Source of the DNA: Actinotalea subterranea
GTDB lineage: Bacteria; Actinomycetota; Actinomycetes; Actinomycetales; Cellulomonadaceae
Direction of reading: 5' to 3'
NCBI RefSeq assembly: GCF_008364845.1
Contig: NZ_VTTP01000013.1
Location: 1 to 64,000, forward strand
Length of the DNA stretch: 64,000 nucleotides
In this document: positions 34,567 through 43,402 of the stretch, piece by piece
Position numbering within the stretch: position 1 is the first letter of the stretch
How the letters are laid out: each line of letters opens with the position of its first letter
The notes under the pieces: generated by a model
What the model saw: only the letters and a program-made list of their open reading frames with translations
Database searches by the model: none
Told to the model about the DNA's origin: nothing
Position numbers and translations under genes: made by a program

Positions 34567-35826
34567 ATGAGCAAGGCCCGCACCACCCGCAGGATCGGCG
34601 TGGTCGCCGTCGTCGCGACCTTCGCCCTCACCGGCTGCGGGGGGCAGTCGCCCGAGGCCGACGCCGCCGGCGACGACACCGAGACCGCGCCCCTGACCGT
34701 CTGGGTCATGGGCGACTCGGGTGCCAACCTCGAGGCCGCCGTCGAGCCGTTCACCGCCGAGACGGGCATCGCCGTCGACGTCGAGGCGATCCCCTGGGAC
34801 AACGTCAACGACCGCCTCACCACCGCCGTCGCCTCGGGCGAGGGCCCCGACGTCACGCAGATCGGCCTGTCCCACCTCGCGTCCTTCCTCGAGGGCGGCG
34901 CGCTCGAGGACCTCACCGACTACGTCCCCGACCACCCCAACCTCGACCCCGCGAACTTCCCGAGCGCCGTCGCGGCCGAGAACCTCAACCCTGAGGGCGG
35001 GCTGTACTCCGTGCCGTGGGTGAGCGACACGCGTGTGCTCTTCTACCGCTCGGACATCCTCGCCGAGGCAGGCATCGACGGGCCGCCGGCCACGTGGGAC
35101 GAGCTTCGCACGGCGGCGACCACCCTCGCCGCCCGGGGCGACGGGCAGTACGGCTACTACATCCCGCAGTGGGACGCTCCGCTCCCCGTCACCTACACGT
35201 GGCAGTCGGGCGGCGACGTCATCGCCAAGGACGGGACCATCGAGCTCGACACGCCCGCCTTCCGGGAGGCCGTCGACCACTACCTGGGCTTCTACGAGGA
35301 CGCGTCCGTGCCCACGGCCGGTGACTTCGACCAGACGGCCGGGTTCATCTCGGGCTCCGCACCCCTGCTCGTCTCGGGCCCCTACCTCGCAGCCGCCATC
35401 GCCGAGCAGGCCCCCGACCTCGAGGGCAAGTGGGGCGTGACCACGGTGCCCAGCAACGACTCGGCCACCTCGCTCTTCGCCGGCTCCAACCTGGGCATCT
35501 GGAGGGGCACCGAGAACATGGACGCCGCGCTCCAGCTCCTGGACTTCCTCACCGAGGCCGACACCCAGGTCGCCTGGTACGACGCCACGGGCGAGCTCCC
35601 CGCCGTGACCGCCGCGTTCGACGACGCGGCGCTCGCCGACGACCCGCTCGCCGTGGTCTACGCCGAGCAGCTCCAGGACTCCCGCCCGCTGCCCATCAGC
35701 ACCGCCTGGGACGAGGCGAACAAGGCAGTCCTCGAGTCCCTCAACGCGATCGCGCTGACCGGCGCCGACAAGGAGCAGACCCTGACGGCCCTGTTCGCCA
35801 CGATCGAGGAGATCAACGCCCGATGA
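34567..35826 (+). CDS. Sugar ABC transporter substrate-binding lipoprotein (glucan locus)
   Basis: This 419-residue binding protein has a basic start, a hydrophobic segment and a lipobox LTGC (Cys about 23), so it is membrane-anchored. The ATG at 34567 follows GAAGGAG. The mature domain is family 1 solute-binding, with PWVSDTRVLFYRSDILAEAGI in the hinge area. Its stop overlaps the permease start in ATGA. Given the two GH5 and one GH3 genes around it, beta-gluco-oligosaccharides are the likely ligand. Confidence 0.9.
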   Translation: MSKARTTRRIGVVAVVATFALTGCGGQSPEADAAGDDTETAPLTVWVMGDSGANLEAAVEPFTAETGIAVDVEAIPWDNVNDRLTTAVASGEGPDVTQIGLSHLASFLEGGALEDLTDYVPDHPNLDPANFPSAVAAENLNPEGGLYSVPWVSDTRVLFYRSDILAEAGIDGPPATWDELRTAATTLAARGDGQYGYYIPQWDAPLPVTYTWQSGGDVIAKDGTIELDTPAFREAVDHYLGFYEDASVPTAGDFDQTAGFISGSAPLLVSGPYLAAAIAEQAPDLEGKWGVTTVPSNDSATSLFAGSNLGIWRGTENMDAALQLLDFLTEADTQVAWYDATGELPAVTAAFDDAALADDPLAVVYAEQLQDSRPLPISTAWDEANKAVLESLNAIALTGADKEQTLTALFATIEEINAR

Positions 35827-36848
35827 GCGGGAACGGCGGTGCCGGCGGGCCCCTCGGCGGCACCGCCGTTCTCCCTGGCACCACGGAGGTTGGACCGGTG
35901 CACGACGATCGACGGCCGGGTGCGCGGCGCCGCACCCGCCCCGGAGGAGGGCCTGCCGACCGGCGACCCCGACGCGGCCGCGCGGCGCTCGTCCCGTACG
36001 CGTTCATCTCACCGGCGCTGCTGCTGCTCGCGATGTTCGGGCTGCTGCCGATCCTCGTCGCCGCGGGCGTGAGCCTGACCGACCTCGACATCGGCGGGCT
36101 CGGCAACCCCGAGACCGTCCGCTTCATCGGCCTGGACAACTACGAGCGGCTCTTCTCGGACCCGGGCTTCTGGAAGGCCCTGCAGACCACCGCCTTCTTC
36201 GTCGTCGTCGGCGTGCCGGTCATCATCGCGGTCTCGCTGGCCGTCGCCGTCGCGCTCAACACGTCGGAGTCGCGGTTCTTCCGGGCGCTGCGCGCGTTCT
36301 ACTTCCTGCCCGCGATCACGGCCATCGTCGCGATCGCCCTGATCTGGGGCTACCTCTACAACAGCCAGTTCGGGCTGCTGAACCACCTGCTCGACCAGGT
36401 CGGCCTCGGGCCCGTCGGCTGGCTCTCCGACCCGACGTCCGCCCGGTTCTCCGTGGCGCTCGTCGCCGTGTGGCGGGCCACCGGCCTCAACATCATCATC
36501 TTCCTGGCCGCGCTCCAGTCGGTGCCGAAGGAGTACCACGAGGCCGCCGCGCTCGACGGCGCGGGCCGGTGGACCACGTTCTGGCGGGTCACGTTCCCGC
36601 TGCTGCGGTTCGCCCTCTTCTTCGTCACGGTGACCACGCTCATCGGCTGGCTCCAGTTCTTCGACGAGCCGTACGTGCTGACCAAGGGCGGCCCGGTGGG
36701 GGCGACGACGTCCATCTCCCTGTTCATCTTCGAGAACGGCTTCAGCCTCAACCAGTTCGGCTACGCCAGCGCCGGCTCGATCGTCCTGCTGATCCTCATC
36801 GCCGTCGTCACGGCGGTCCAGCTGCGCATGCGAGGTTCCGATGACTGA
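35823..36848 (+). CDS. Sugar ABC transporter permease (MalF type, glucan locus)
   Basis: This 341-residue permease has a long Arg/Pro/Gly-rich cytoplasmic N-terminal tail of about 60 residues before six membrane helices. The EAA loop reads EYHEAAALDGAGRWTTFWRVTFP. The ATG overlaps the upstream stop by four bases; a GTG at 35898 would remove part of the tail. It overlaps the next permease by eight bases. Confidence 0.9.
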   Translation: MSGNGGAGGPLGGTAVLPGTTEVGPVHDDRRPGARRRTRPGGGPADRRPRRGRAALVPYAFISPALLLLAMFGLLPILVAAGVSLTDLDIGGLGNPETVRFIGLDNYERLFSDPGFWKALQTTAFFVVVGVPVIIAVSLAVAVALNTSESRFFRALRAFYFLPAITAIVAIALIWGYLYNSQFGLLNHLLDQVGLGPVGWLSDPTSARFSVALVAVWRATGLNIIIFLAALQSVPKEYHEAAALDGAGRWTTFWRVTFPLLRFALFFVTVTTLIGWLQFFDEPYVLTKGGPVGATTSISLFIFENGFSLNQFGYASAGSIVLLILIAVVTAVQLRMRGSDD

Positions 36849-37665
36849 TCGCCGCCGACGCCCCCTCGTCGTCCTCGTCGGTGCCGTCCTCGCCGTCGGG
36901 GCGCTCGCGACCTCGTTCCCGTTCCTATGGATGATCACGAGCTCGCTCAAGCCCGCGAGCGAGGCGCTCGCCACACCCCCGACCTTCTGGCCGAGTGCGC
37001 CGTCGTTCGACGCCTACACGCGGCTCTTCACCGAGCTCGACTTCGGCAGGTACCTGCTGAACACGCTCGCCGTCGTGGCGATCGGGGCCGTCGGGCTGCT
37101 CGCGATGGCGATGGCGGGCTACGGGTTCGCCAAGTACCGGTTCCGCGGGCGTGGCGTGCTGTTCATGCTCGTCCTGATGACGCTCATGATCCCGGTCCAG
37201 GTCACGATGATCCCGACCTACCTGATCCTCAACGAGCTCCACCTGACGAACACCCTGGCCGGCATCGCCGCGCCCACCCTCGTGAGCGCCTTCGGCATCT
37301 TCCTGTTCCGGCAGTTCATGGCGACCATCCCCGACGAGCTCCTCGAGGCCGCACGCCTCGACGGTGCGGGGGAGATGCGGACGTTCCTGACGATCGTGCT
37401 GCCGCTGTCGACGCCGATCCTCGCGGTCCAGGGCGTGCTGACCTTCATCAGCGGGTGGAACAGCTTCCTGTGGCCCCTGATCATCGCGACGGACCAGGAC
37501 ATGTACACGCTCTCGGTCGGCCTCTCGCTGCTCAACCAGCAGATCACCGTGAACCCGACCCTGCAGATGGCCGGGGCCTCGCTCATGGTCGTGCCGATCA
37601 TCGTCGTCTTCGTGCTCTTCCAGCGGCACATCGTCCAGGGCTTCACGATGTCGGGCCTGAAGTAG
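36841..37665 (+). CDS. Sugar ABC transporter permease (MalG type, glucan locus)
   Basis: This 274-residue permease has six membrane helices and the EAA loop ELLEAARLDGAGEMRTFLTIVLP. Its start lies within the end of the preceding gene, so the two are coupled. It completes the importer channel. Intracellular glycosidase genes follow 50 bases later. Confidence 0.92.
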   Translation: MTDRRRRPLVVLVGAVLAVGALATSFPFLWMITSSLKPASEALATPPTFWPSAPSFDAYTRLFTELDFGRYLLNTLAVVAIGAVGLLAMAMAGYGFAKYRFRGRGVLFMLVLMTLMIPVQVTMIPTYLILNELHLTNTLAGIAAPTLVSAFGIFLFRQFMATIPDELLEAARLDGAGEMRTFLTIVLPLSTPILAVQGVLTFISGWNSFLWPLIIATDQDMYTLSVGLSLLNQQITVNPTLQMAGASLMVVPIIVVFVLFQRHIVQGFTMSGLK

Positions 37666-37715
37666 CCCGGCCCGCCCCGCCCGTCCCGCCGCCGTCCCCG
37701 TCCGGAGGAAACCCC

Positions 37716-39365
37716 GTGTCCCACGTCTCTGCCTCGACCCGTCCCCGCACACCCGTGCACGCCCCGTCCGCGTTCGTCCGGGCGGAGGGCGGGCGACTGG
37801 TCGGGCCCGACGGCGAGCCCCTCCTGCTCCGGGGTGTCGGCCTGGGCAACTGGCTGCTGCCCGAGGGCTACATGTGGGGTTTCGGGCACGCGGCCGCCTC
37901 TCCCACGCAGATCGAGGCGCTCGTCGTCGACCTCGTCGGCGAGCAGGAGGCCGCCGCGTTCTGGCGACGCTTCCGGGAGGTGTTCGTCACGCAGGCCGAC
38001 GTCGCCCAGATCGCGCGGGACGGGTTCGACCACGTGCGCCTGCCCATCAACTGGCGCGTGCTCATGACCGGGGACGGTGGCTGGCGCGAGGACGGGTTCG
38101 CGCTCGTCGAGCGCCTCGTGGGCTGGTGCCGCGACGCCGGGCTCCGCGTGCTCCTGGACCTGCACGGCGCGCCGGGCGGCCAGACGGGCACCAACATCGA
38201 CGACTCGGACGGCCGCCCCGCGCTGTTCATGGACCCCCGGAACGCGGACCTCACCGTCGCCCTGTGGGTCGAGCTCGCGCGTCGCTACGCGAGCGAGCCG
38301 GCCGTGCTCGGCTACGACCTGCTCAACGAGCCGCTGCCCAACGAGTGGCAGCACACGTACCCCGAGCAGCTCGTCGCGCTGTACCGGCGGATCACCGCGG
38401 CGATCCGCGACGTCGACCCCGACCACCTGATCATGTACGAGGGCACGCACTGGGCGACCGGCTGGGAGATCTTCACGCAGGTGTGGGACGAGAACTCCGC
38501 GCTCCAGTTCCACAAGTACTGGTCGGCCGCCGACCGTCCCAGCATCCAGGGGTACGTCGAGGTGGGTCGCCGGCTCGGCCTGCCGGTCTACATGGGGGAG
38601 GGCGGCGAGAACACGCCCGAGTGGCTCGCCGCGGCCCACCAGCTCTACGAGGACCACGGGATCGGCTGGAACTTCTGGCCCTGGAAGAAGATCGACACGC
38701 AGACGTCGCCGATGTCGGTGCGCGCGCCCGAGGGCTGGGACCGCGTGCTCGCGTACGCGGACGGCCGGGGGCCGCGCCCGGACCGGGCCGACGCCGTCCG
38801 GATCCTCACCGACCTGCTCGACGCCATGCCCGCGCACGCGTGCGAGCGGCGCGAGGACGTCGTGCACGCCCTGTTCCGTCGGGCCCCGGTGACGCTGCCG
38901 GCGAGCGCGTTCACGTTCCGCGGCGCCGGCGCGTCGTACGGCACCACCCGAGCCGTGCCCCACCCGCAGCTGCGGCCCGACGACGCCGTGACGCTCCGGC
39001 GCCGGGACGGCGGTCCGGACCTCGGCTTCGAGCACCCCCGCGCCGCCGGGCCGGAGGGCGACGTGGTCGCCGACCTGGCCCCGGGCGACTGGCTCGTGCT
39101 CGAGCCCGAGGTGCCCGCGGGCACGTGGGAGGTCGTGGTCCTCGGCACCTGCGGCGCGCCGGGCGCGCCGGGCGCTGTCCCGCTGCTCGAGGTCGACGGC
39201 GTGCCGATCGCCCTGCACCCCGCGCCGGCTCACGCCACGGCCCTGGACGACGCGTGGGCGGCACCGCTCACGTCCCCGCGGCCGGACCGCGTCGCGCTCC
39301 GGGTCGCCGCGGCCGACGGCGGGCTCACGCTCGCCTCCGTGCGCGTGACGGGGGTCGCCTCGTGA
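37716..39365 (+). CDS. Intracellular GH5 glycosidase
   Basis: This 549-residue enzyme has no signal peptide. The GH5 barrel covers about 20-370, with LRGVGLGNWLLPEGYMWGFG as first strand, acid/base E205 (LLNEP) and nucleophile E295 (YMGEGGENTPEW). A C-terminal beta-rich domain of about 140 residues follows, possibly carbohydrate-binding. The GTG has GGAGGA upstream. It probably trims imported gluco-oligosaccharides. Its stop overlaps the GH3 start in GTGA, so the two are made together. Confidence 0.88.
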   Translation: MSHVSASTRPRTPVHAPSAFVRAEGGRLVGPDGEPLLLRGVGLGNWLLPEGYMWGFGHAAASPTQIEALVVDLVGEQEAAAFWRRFREVFVTQADVAQIARDGFDHVRLPINWRVLMTGDGGWREDGFALVERLVGWCRDAGLRVLLDLHGAPGGQTGTNIDDSDGRPALFMDPRNADLTVALWVELARRYASEPAVLGYDLLNEPLPNEWQHTYPEQLVALYRRITAAIRDVDPDHLIMYEGTHWATGWEIFTQVWDENSALQFHKYWSAADRPSIQGYVEVGRRLGLPVYMGEGGENTPEWLAAAHQLYEDHGIGWNFWPWKKIDTQTSPMSVRAPEGWDRVLAYADGRGPRPDRADAVRILTDLLDAMPAHACERREDVVHALFRRAPVTLPASAFTFRGAGASYGTTRAVPHPQLRPDDAVTLRRRDGGPDLGFEHPRAAGPEGDVVADLAPGDWLVLEPEVPAGTWEVVVLGTCGAPGAPGAVPLLEVDGVPIALHPAPAHATALDDAWAAPLTSPRPDRVALRVAAADGGLTLASVRVTGVAS

Positions 39366-41668
39366 GCGCGCTCGGGACGCACGTCGCCGCGCCGTACCGG
39401 GACGCCGGCCTGCCGGTCGCCGAGCGGGTCGCCGACCTGCTGGGCCGCATGACGCTCGCCGAGAAGGTCGGCCAGATGCTGCTGCTCGACGCGCAGGAGG
39501 GCGTCGAGCACGCCGTGGAGCAGCGGCACGCAGGCGCGATCCTGCACGCGTCGCCCGCGCACGTGCGCGCGGCCCACGAGGCCGTGACCCGGACCCGGCT
39601 CGGCATCCCCGTGCTCGTCGGGGAGGACTGCATCCACGGCCACTCCTTCGAGGCGGGCGCGACGATCTTCCCCACCCAGCTCGGCATGGCCGCGAGCTGG
39701 TCGCCCGAGCTCCTCGAGCGCGTGGCGCGCGCGACCGCCGTCGAGGTCGCCGCGACGGGCGTGCACTGGACGTTCTCGCCCGTGCTCTGCATCGCGCGCG
39801 ACCTGCGGTGGGGTCGCGTGGGGGAGACGTTCGGCGAGGACCCGTACCTCCTCGGTGAGCTCGGCGCCGCCATGGTGCGCGGGTACCAGGGCGACGGGCT
39901 GTCCGACCCCACTGCGGTGCTCGCGACCGCGAAGCACTTCGCGGGGTACTCGGAGACGCAGGGCGGACGCGACGCGTCCGAGGCCGACATCTCGCGGCGC
40001 AAGCTCCGCTCGTGGTTCCTGCCCCCGTTCGAGCGGGTCGTGCGCGAGGGCACGGGCACCGTGATGCTCGGCTACCAGTCGATGGACGGCGTGCCCGTCA
40101 CCACGAACGCATGGCTGCTCGACGGCGTGCTGCGCCAGGAGTGGGACTACCCGGGTGTCCTCGTCACCGACTGGGACAACGTCGGGCGCATGGTCTGGGA
40201 GCAGCGGATCTTCCCCGACGACGTCGCCGCGGCGGCCGCGGCCATCCGCGCCGGGAACGACGTGATCATGACGACCCCGCAGTTCTTCGAGGCGGCCCAG
40301 GAGGCCGTGCGCACGGGCATGGCCGACGAGGCGGGCATCGACCGTGCCGTCGCCCGCATCCTCGCCCTCAAGTTCCGGATGGGGCTGTTCGAGGACCCCC
40401 GGCACCCGCACCCCGACCGCCGCCGGCTCGTCGGCGCAGCACCGCACGCCCAGCTCAACCTCGAGGTCGCGCGCCGGTCGCTCGTCCTGCTGCGCAACGA
40501 CGGCACGCTCCCGCTGGCGGGCGGCTGCCGGACGGTCCCTGGCGGCGCGAGCGTCGCCGTCGACCCGCGCCCGCGCCGCGTCCTGGTCGTCGGCCCCAAC
40601 GCCGACGACGTCCACACGCAGCTCGGCGACTGGGCGGGCGCGTCGGGCCAGGTGCGCTGGCTCATGCCCGACGGGCACCCGCGCGAGCTCACGGAGACCG
40701 TCGTGGACGGGCTGCGGGCCCTCGCGCCGTCGGCGTGGCAGGTCACCCACGCGCGCGGCGCCGACATCCTGACGGTCGGCCCCGACCCCGAGGGCGAGAC
40801 CTTCCCCGACGGTCAGCCCCGCCCCCCGGTCGTGCACCCGGCGCCCGTGGACCAGGGCCTCCTCGACGAGGCCGTCGACGCGGCACGCGACGCCGACGTG
40901 GTGGTCGCCGTGGTGGGTGACCGCATCGAGCTCGTCGGCGAGGGCCGGTCCACGGCCACGCTCGAGCTCATGGGTGGTCAGGTGGCGCTCCTGGACGCGC
41001 TCGTGGCCACGGGCACGCCCGTCGTCGTGGTCCTGCTCGCGTCCAAGCCGCTCGTGCTGCCTCCGTCCGCGCTCGAGGCCGCCGCGCTCGTGTGGGCCGC
41101 GAACCCGGGGATGCGCGGTGGCCGCGCGCTCGCCGAGGTCCTGCTCGGGCTCGTCGAGCCGAGCGGTCGGCTGCCGATCTCCTTCGCCGCGCACGCCGGC
41201 CAGCAGCCGACGTACTACAACCAGGTGCGCGGCCAGCACGGCGCCAGGTACGCGGACCTCACGCAGAGCCCGGCGTTCGCGTTCGGGGAGGGCCTGAGCT
41301 ACACCACCGTGGAGTACGACGACCTGCGCGTCGTGGACCCGCAGGTGACCGCGACCGGCGTGGTCCGCGCGTCCGTGACGCTGCGCAACGCCGGCGGCCG
41401 GCCCGCGCTCGAGACCGTCCAGGTCTACGTGAGCGACGTCGTCACGTCCGCGACCTGGGCCGAGCAGGAGCTCAAGGCGTTCGTCCAGGTCGAGCTCGCC
41501 GCGGGCGAGGAGCGGACGGTCGAGCTCGAGGTCGCGGCGGCCGACTGCACCATCGTGGACGGCGCCGGGCACCGGGTCGTCGAGCCCGGCGAGTTCGAGC
41601 TCCGTGTCGGTCCGTCCTCACGGCCCCAGGCGCAGGTGCGCGCCAGGTTCACCGTCACGGGCGGCTGA
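39362..41668 (+). CDS. GH3 beta-glucosidase, intracellular
   Basis: This 768-residue enzyme has the full GH3 layout: an N-terminal barrel (MTLAEKVGQM, KHFAGYSETQGGRDASEADIS) with nucleophile D270 in LVTDWDN, an alpha/beta sandwich, and a C-terminal fibronectin-like domain (GVVRASVTLRNAGGRPALETVQVYV). No signal peptide is present. It should release glucose from short beta-linked glucosides imported by the adjacent transporter. The GTG start overlaps the GH5 stop. A linkage preference cannot be read. Confidence 0.9.
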   Translation: MSALGTHVAAPYRDAGLPVAERVADLLGRMTLAEKVGQMLLLDAQEGVEHAVEQRHAGAILHASPAHVRAAHEAVTRTRLGIPVLVGEDCIHGHSFEAGATIFPTQLGMAASWSPELLERVARATAVEVAATGVHWTFSPVLCIARDLRWGRVGETFGEDPYLLGELGAAMVRGYQGDGLSDPTAVLATAKHFAGYSETQGGRDASEADISRRKLRSWFLPPFERVVREGTGTVMLGYQSMDGVPVTTNAWLLDGVLRQEWDYPGVLVTDWDNVGRMVWEQRIFPDDVAAAAAAIRAGNDVIMTTPQFFEAAQEAVRTGMADEAGIDRAVARILALKFRMGLFEDPRHPHPDRRRLVGAAPHAQLNLEVARRSLVLLRNDGTLPLAGGCRTVPGGASVAVDPRPRRVLVVGPNADDVHTQLGDWAGASGQVRWLMPDGHPRELTETVVDGLRALAPSAWQVTHARGADILTVGPDPEGETFPDGQPRPPVVHPAPVDQGLLDEAVDAARDADVVVAVVGDRIELVGEGRSTATLELMGGQVALLDALVATGTPVVVVLLASKPLVLPPSALEAAALVWAANPGMRGGRALAEVLLGLVEPSGRLPISFAAHAGQQPTYYNQVRGQHGARYADLTQSPAFAFGEGLSYTTVEYDDLRVVDPQVTATGVVRASVTLRNAGGRPALETVQVYVSDVVTSATWAEQELKAFVQVELAAGEERTVELEVAAADCTIVDGAGHRVVEPGEFELRVGPSSRPQAQVRARFTVTGG

Positions 41669-41722
41669 CCGCCCGGCGACCGCCGGCGCGCACCGGCCCG
41701 GGCCGGGGGGCAGGATGACCGG

Positions 41723-42952
41723 GTGACCGAGCACACCGCGACGGACGAGCGCTCACCCACCCTGCCGCCCTACGGCGCCCCCGCCCACGGGTCCCGGCCG
41801 GACGCGGGGCCTGCGGACTGGGACCCGCGAGGCCCCGACGTCCGCCGCGACCCCGTCGCCGCGTACGACGAGATGCGCGCACGGTGCCCCGTCGCCCACG
41901 GCCCGGACGGAGCCTGGACGCTGTTCGCGCACGCCGACGTCACCAGGGCCGCGCTCGACGACGAGACGTTCTCGAGCGCGACGTCCCGGCACCTCCAGGT
42001 GCCCAACGGCCTCGACGGCGCCACGCACAGCGCGTGGCGTGCCCTCGTCGACAGGTACTTCACGCCGGCGAGGGTCGCCGCGGTCGAGCCCCGTGCGACG
42101 CAGGTCGCGGCGGACCTGGTGGCCGGGCTCGACCTGCCCGCACGCGTCGACGCCGTGCAGCTCGGCGCGCGCTTCGCCGTCCGCGCCCAGAGCGCCTGGC
42201 TCGGGTGGCCGGCGGACATCGAGGAGGACCTGCTGAGGTGGGTCCAGGACAACCACGCGGCCACCCGGTCAGGCGACCCCACGCGCACGGCCGAGGTCGC
42301 GGACCGGTTCGACGCCCTCGTCCGTGCGCTCGTCGCCCCGCGCCGCGCGTCCGGCCCCGAGCGGCCCGACGACGTCACGACCGAGCTCGTCCACGACCGC
42401 CTCGACGGTCGGCCGCTCACCGAGGACGAGATCGTCTCGATCCTGCGGAACTGGACCGGCGGCGACCTCGGCTCGATGGCCCTGTGCGTGGGTGTGGTCC
42501 TCGTCCACCTCGCGGACCACCCGGGGCTCCAGGCGCACCTGCGTGCCGGTGTGCCGGACGCCGAGCTGGACGCCGTGCTCGACGAGATCCTGCGGATCGA
42601 CGACCCGTTCGTCTCGAACCGCCGCGTCGCGACCCGTCCGGTCACGGTGGGTGGCCGTCGGATCGAGCCGGGGGAGCGGGTGTTCCTCAGCTGGACGGCC
42701 GCCAACCGCGACCCGGCCGTCTTCGGTGACCCTGACGCGTTCGACCCGGCACGCAACGGACCCGACACCCTCGTGTGGGGCATCGGGAGGCACGTGTGCC
42801 CCGGCCGGCCCCTCGCGACCCTCGAGCTGCGGGTCCTGGTGCGGGCGCTCCTGGCAGCGACCACCGCGATCGAGGCCGACCCGCAGAGACCTCGCGAACG
42901 CGCGCTGCCACCCGTCGGAGGCTTCGCCGCGGCCCCCGTCCTGCTGACCTGA
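41723..42952 (+). CDS. Cytochrome P450 with atypical I-helix
   Basis: This 409-residue soluble P450 has the ExxR motif (E288-R291) and the heme loop WGIGRHVCPG with ligand C359. In the I-helix the oxygen-activation motif reads TGGDLG (245-250). The acid D248 is kept, but the usual following Thr is Leu249. Such variants may use another proton path, a peroxide shunt, or have a non-hydroxylating role. GTG 41723 is chosen. It lies 54 bases after GH3, and no ferredoxin gene is nearby. Confidence 0.88.
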   Translation: MTEHTATDERSPTLPPYGAPAHGSRPDAGPADWDPRGPDVRRDPVAAYDEMRARCPVAHGPDGAWTLFAHADVTRAALDDETFSSATSRHLQVPNGLDGATHSAWRALVDRYFTPARVAAVEPRATQVAADLVAGLDLPARVDAVQLGARFAVRAQSAWLGWPADIEEDLLRWVQDNHAATRSGDPTRTAEVADRFDALVRALVAPRRASGPERPDDVTTELVHDRLDGRPLTEDEIVSILRNWTGGDLGSMALCVGVVLVHLADHPGLQAHLRAGVPDAELDAVLDEILRIDDPFVSNRRVATRPVTVGGRRIEPGERVFLSWTAANRDPAVFGDPDAFDPARNGPDTLVWGIGRHVCPGRPLATLELRVLVRALLAATTAIEADPQRPRERALPPVGGFAAAPVLLT

Positions 42953-42966
42953 ACCCGAGCCGACCC

Positions 42967-42988
42967 TTCCGGTGGCGCGCCGCCGGAA
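42967..42988. promoter_or_regulatory. 22-base near-perfect palindrome before the TfoX-N gene
   Basis: TTCCGG and CCGGAA flank a GGCGCGCC core with one mismatched pair. It begins 15 bases after the P450 stop and is followed by a CACAAT hexamer six bases before the TfoX-N ATG, which suggests a leaderless promoter. It could be an operator or a terminator for the P450 gene; the lack of a loop favours an operator. Confidence 0.45.
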
Positions 42989-43001
42989 CCACAATGCCGT
43001 C

Positions 43002-43334
43002 ATGGCGTACGACGTCGAGCTGGCGGACCGGGTCCGCGACCTGGTGGGGCACGAGCGCGGCCTCGAGGAGAAGCGCATGTTCGGCGGGCTGGCGTTCCTC
43101 GTCGACGGCCACCTCGCGGTCAGCGCGAGCAGCAAGGGTGGGCTGCTCGTACGGGTCAAGCCCGCGTCCACCGAGGAGCTCGCCGCCCAGCCGGGCGTCG
43201 CGAGGTTCGAGATGCGCGGCCGCGCGATGGATGGTTGGCTCCACGTCGCCGCCGAGGCGGTCGCCGGCGACGCCGACCTCGAGCGCTGGGTGCGTCGCGC
43301 CGTCGACCACGCGCGGGCGCTCCCCACGGCGTAG
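43002..43334 (+). CDS. TfoX N-terminal domain protein
   Basis: This 110-residue protein matches the TfoX_N family in MAYDVELADRVRDLV and the RMFGGLAFLVDGHLAVSAS strand pair, with WLHVAAEAV further on. Full TfoX regulates competence in gammaproteobacteria, but the single-domain actinobacterial proteins are uncharacterised. ATG 43002 is preferred; an upstream GTG at 42972 lies within the palindrome. Confidence 0.8.
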   Translation: MAYDVELADRVRDLVGHERGLEEKRMFGGLAFLVDGHLAVSASSKGGLLVRVKPASTEELAAQPGVARFEMRGRAMDGWLHVAAEAVAGDADLERWVRRAVDHARALPTA

Positions 43335-43343
43335 CCACCGTCT

Positions 43344-43387
43344 CCCGGTGGGGCCTGCCACCGGGTCAGGTGGCCCGCCCCACCGGG
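43344..43387. terminator. Long bidirectional terminator between convergent genes
   Basis: An outer 11-base stem (43344-43354 with 43377-43387) and an inner six-base stem (43357-43362 with 43369-43374) stack with a two-base internal loop and apical GGGTCA. It lies between the TfoX-N stop and the aldo/keto reductase stop. Confidence 0.8.
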
Positions 43388-43402
43388 TGCACCGGTGCGG
43401 GC

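Noticed and set aside
41693-41706. CCGGCCCGGGCCGG perfect palindrome between GH3 and P450 genes
   Set aside because: It consists only of C and G in a short GC-rich gap, has no loop, and is the kind of symmetry expected by chance here. It could be a weak terminator but evidence is thin.
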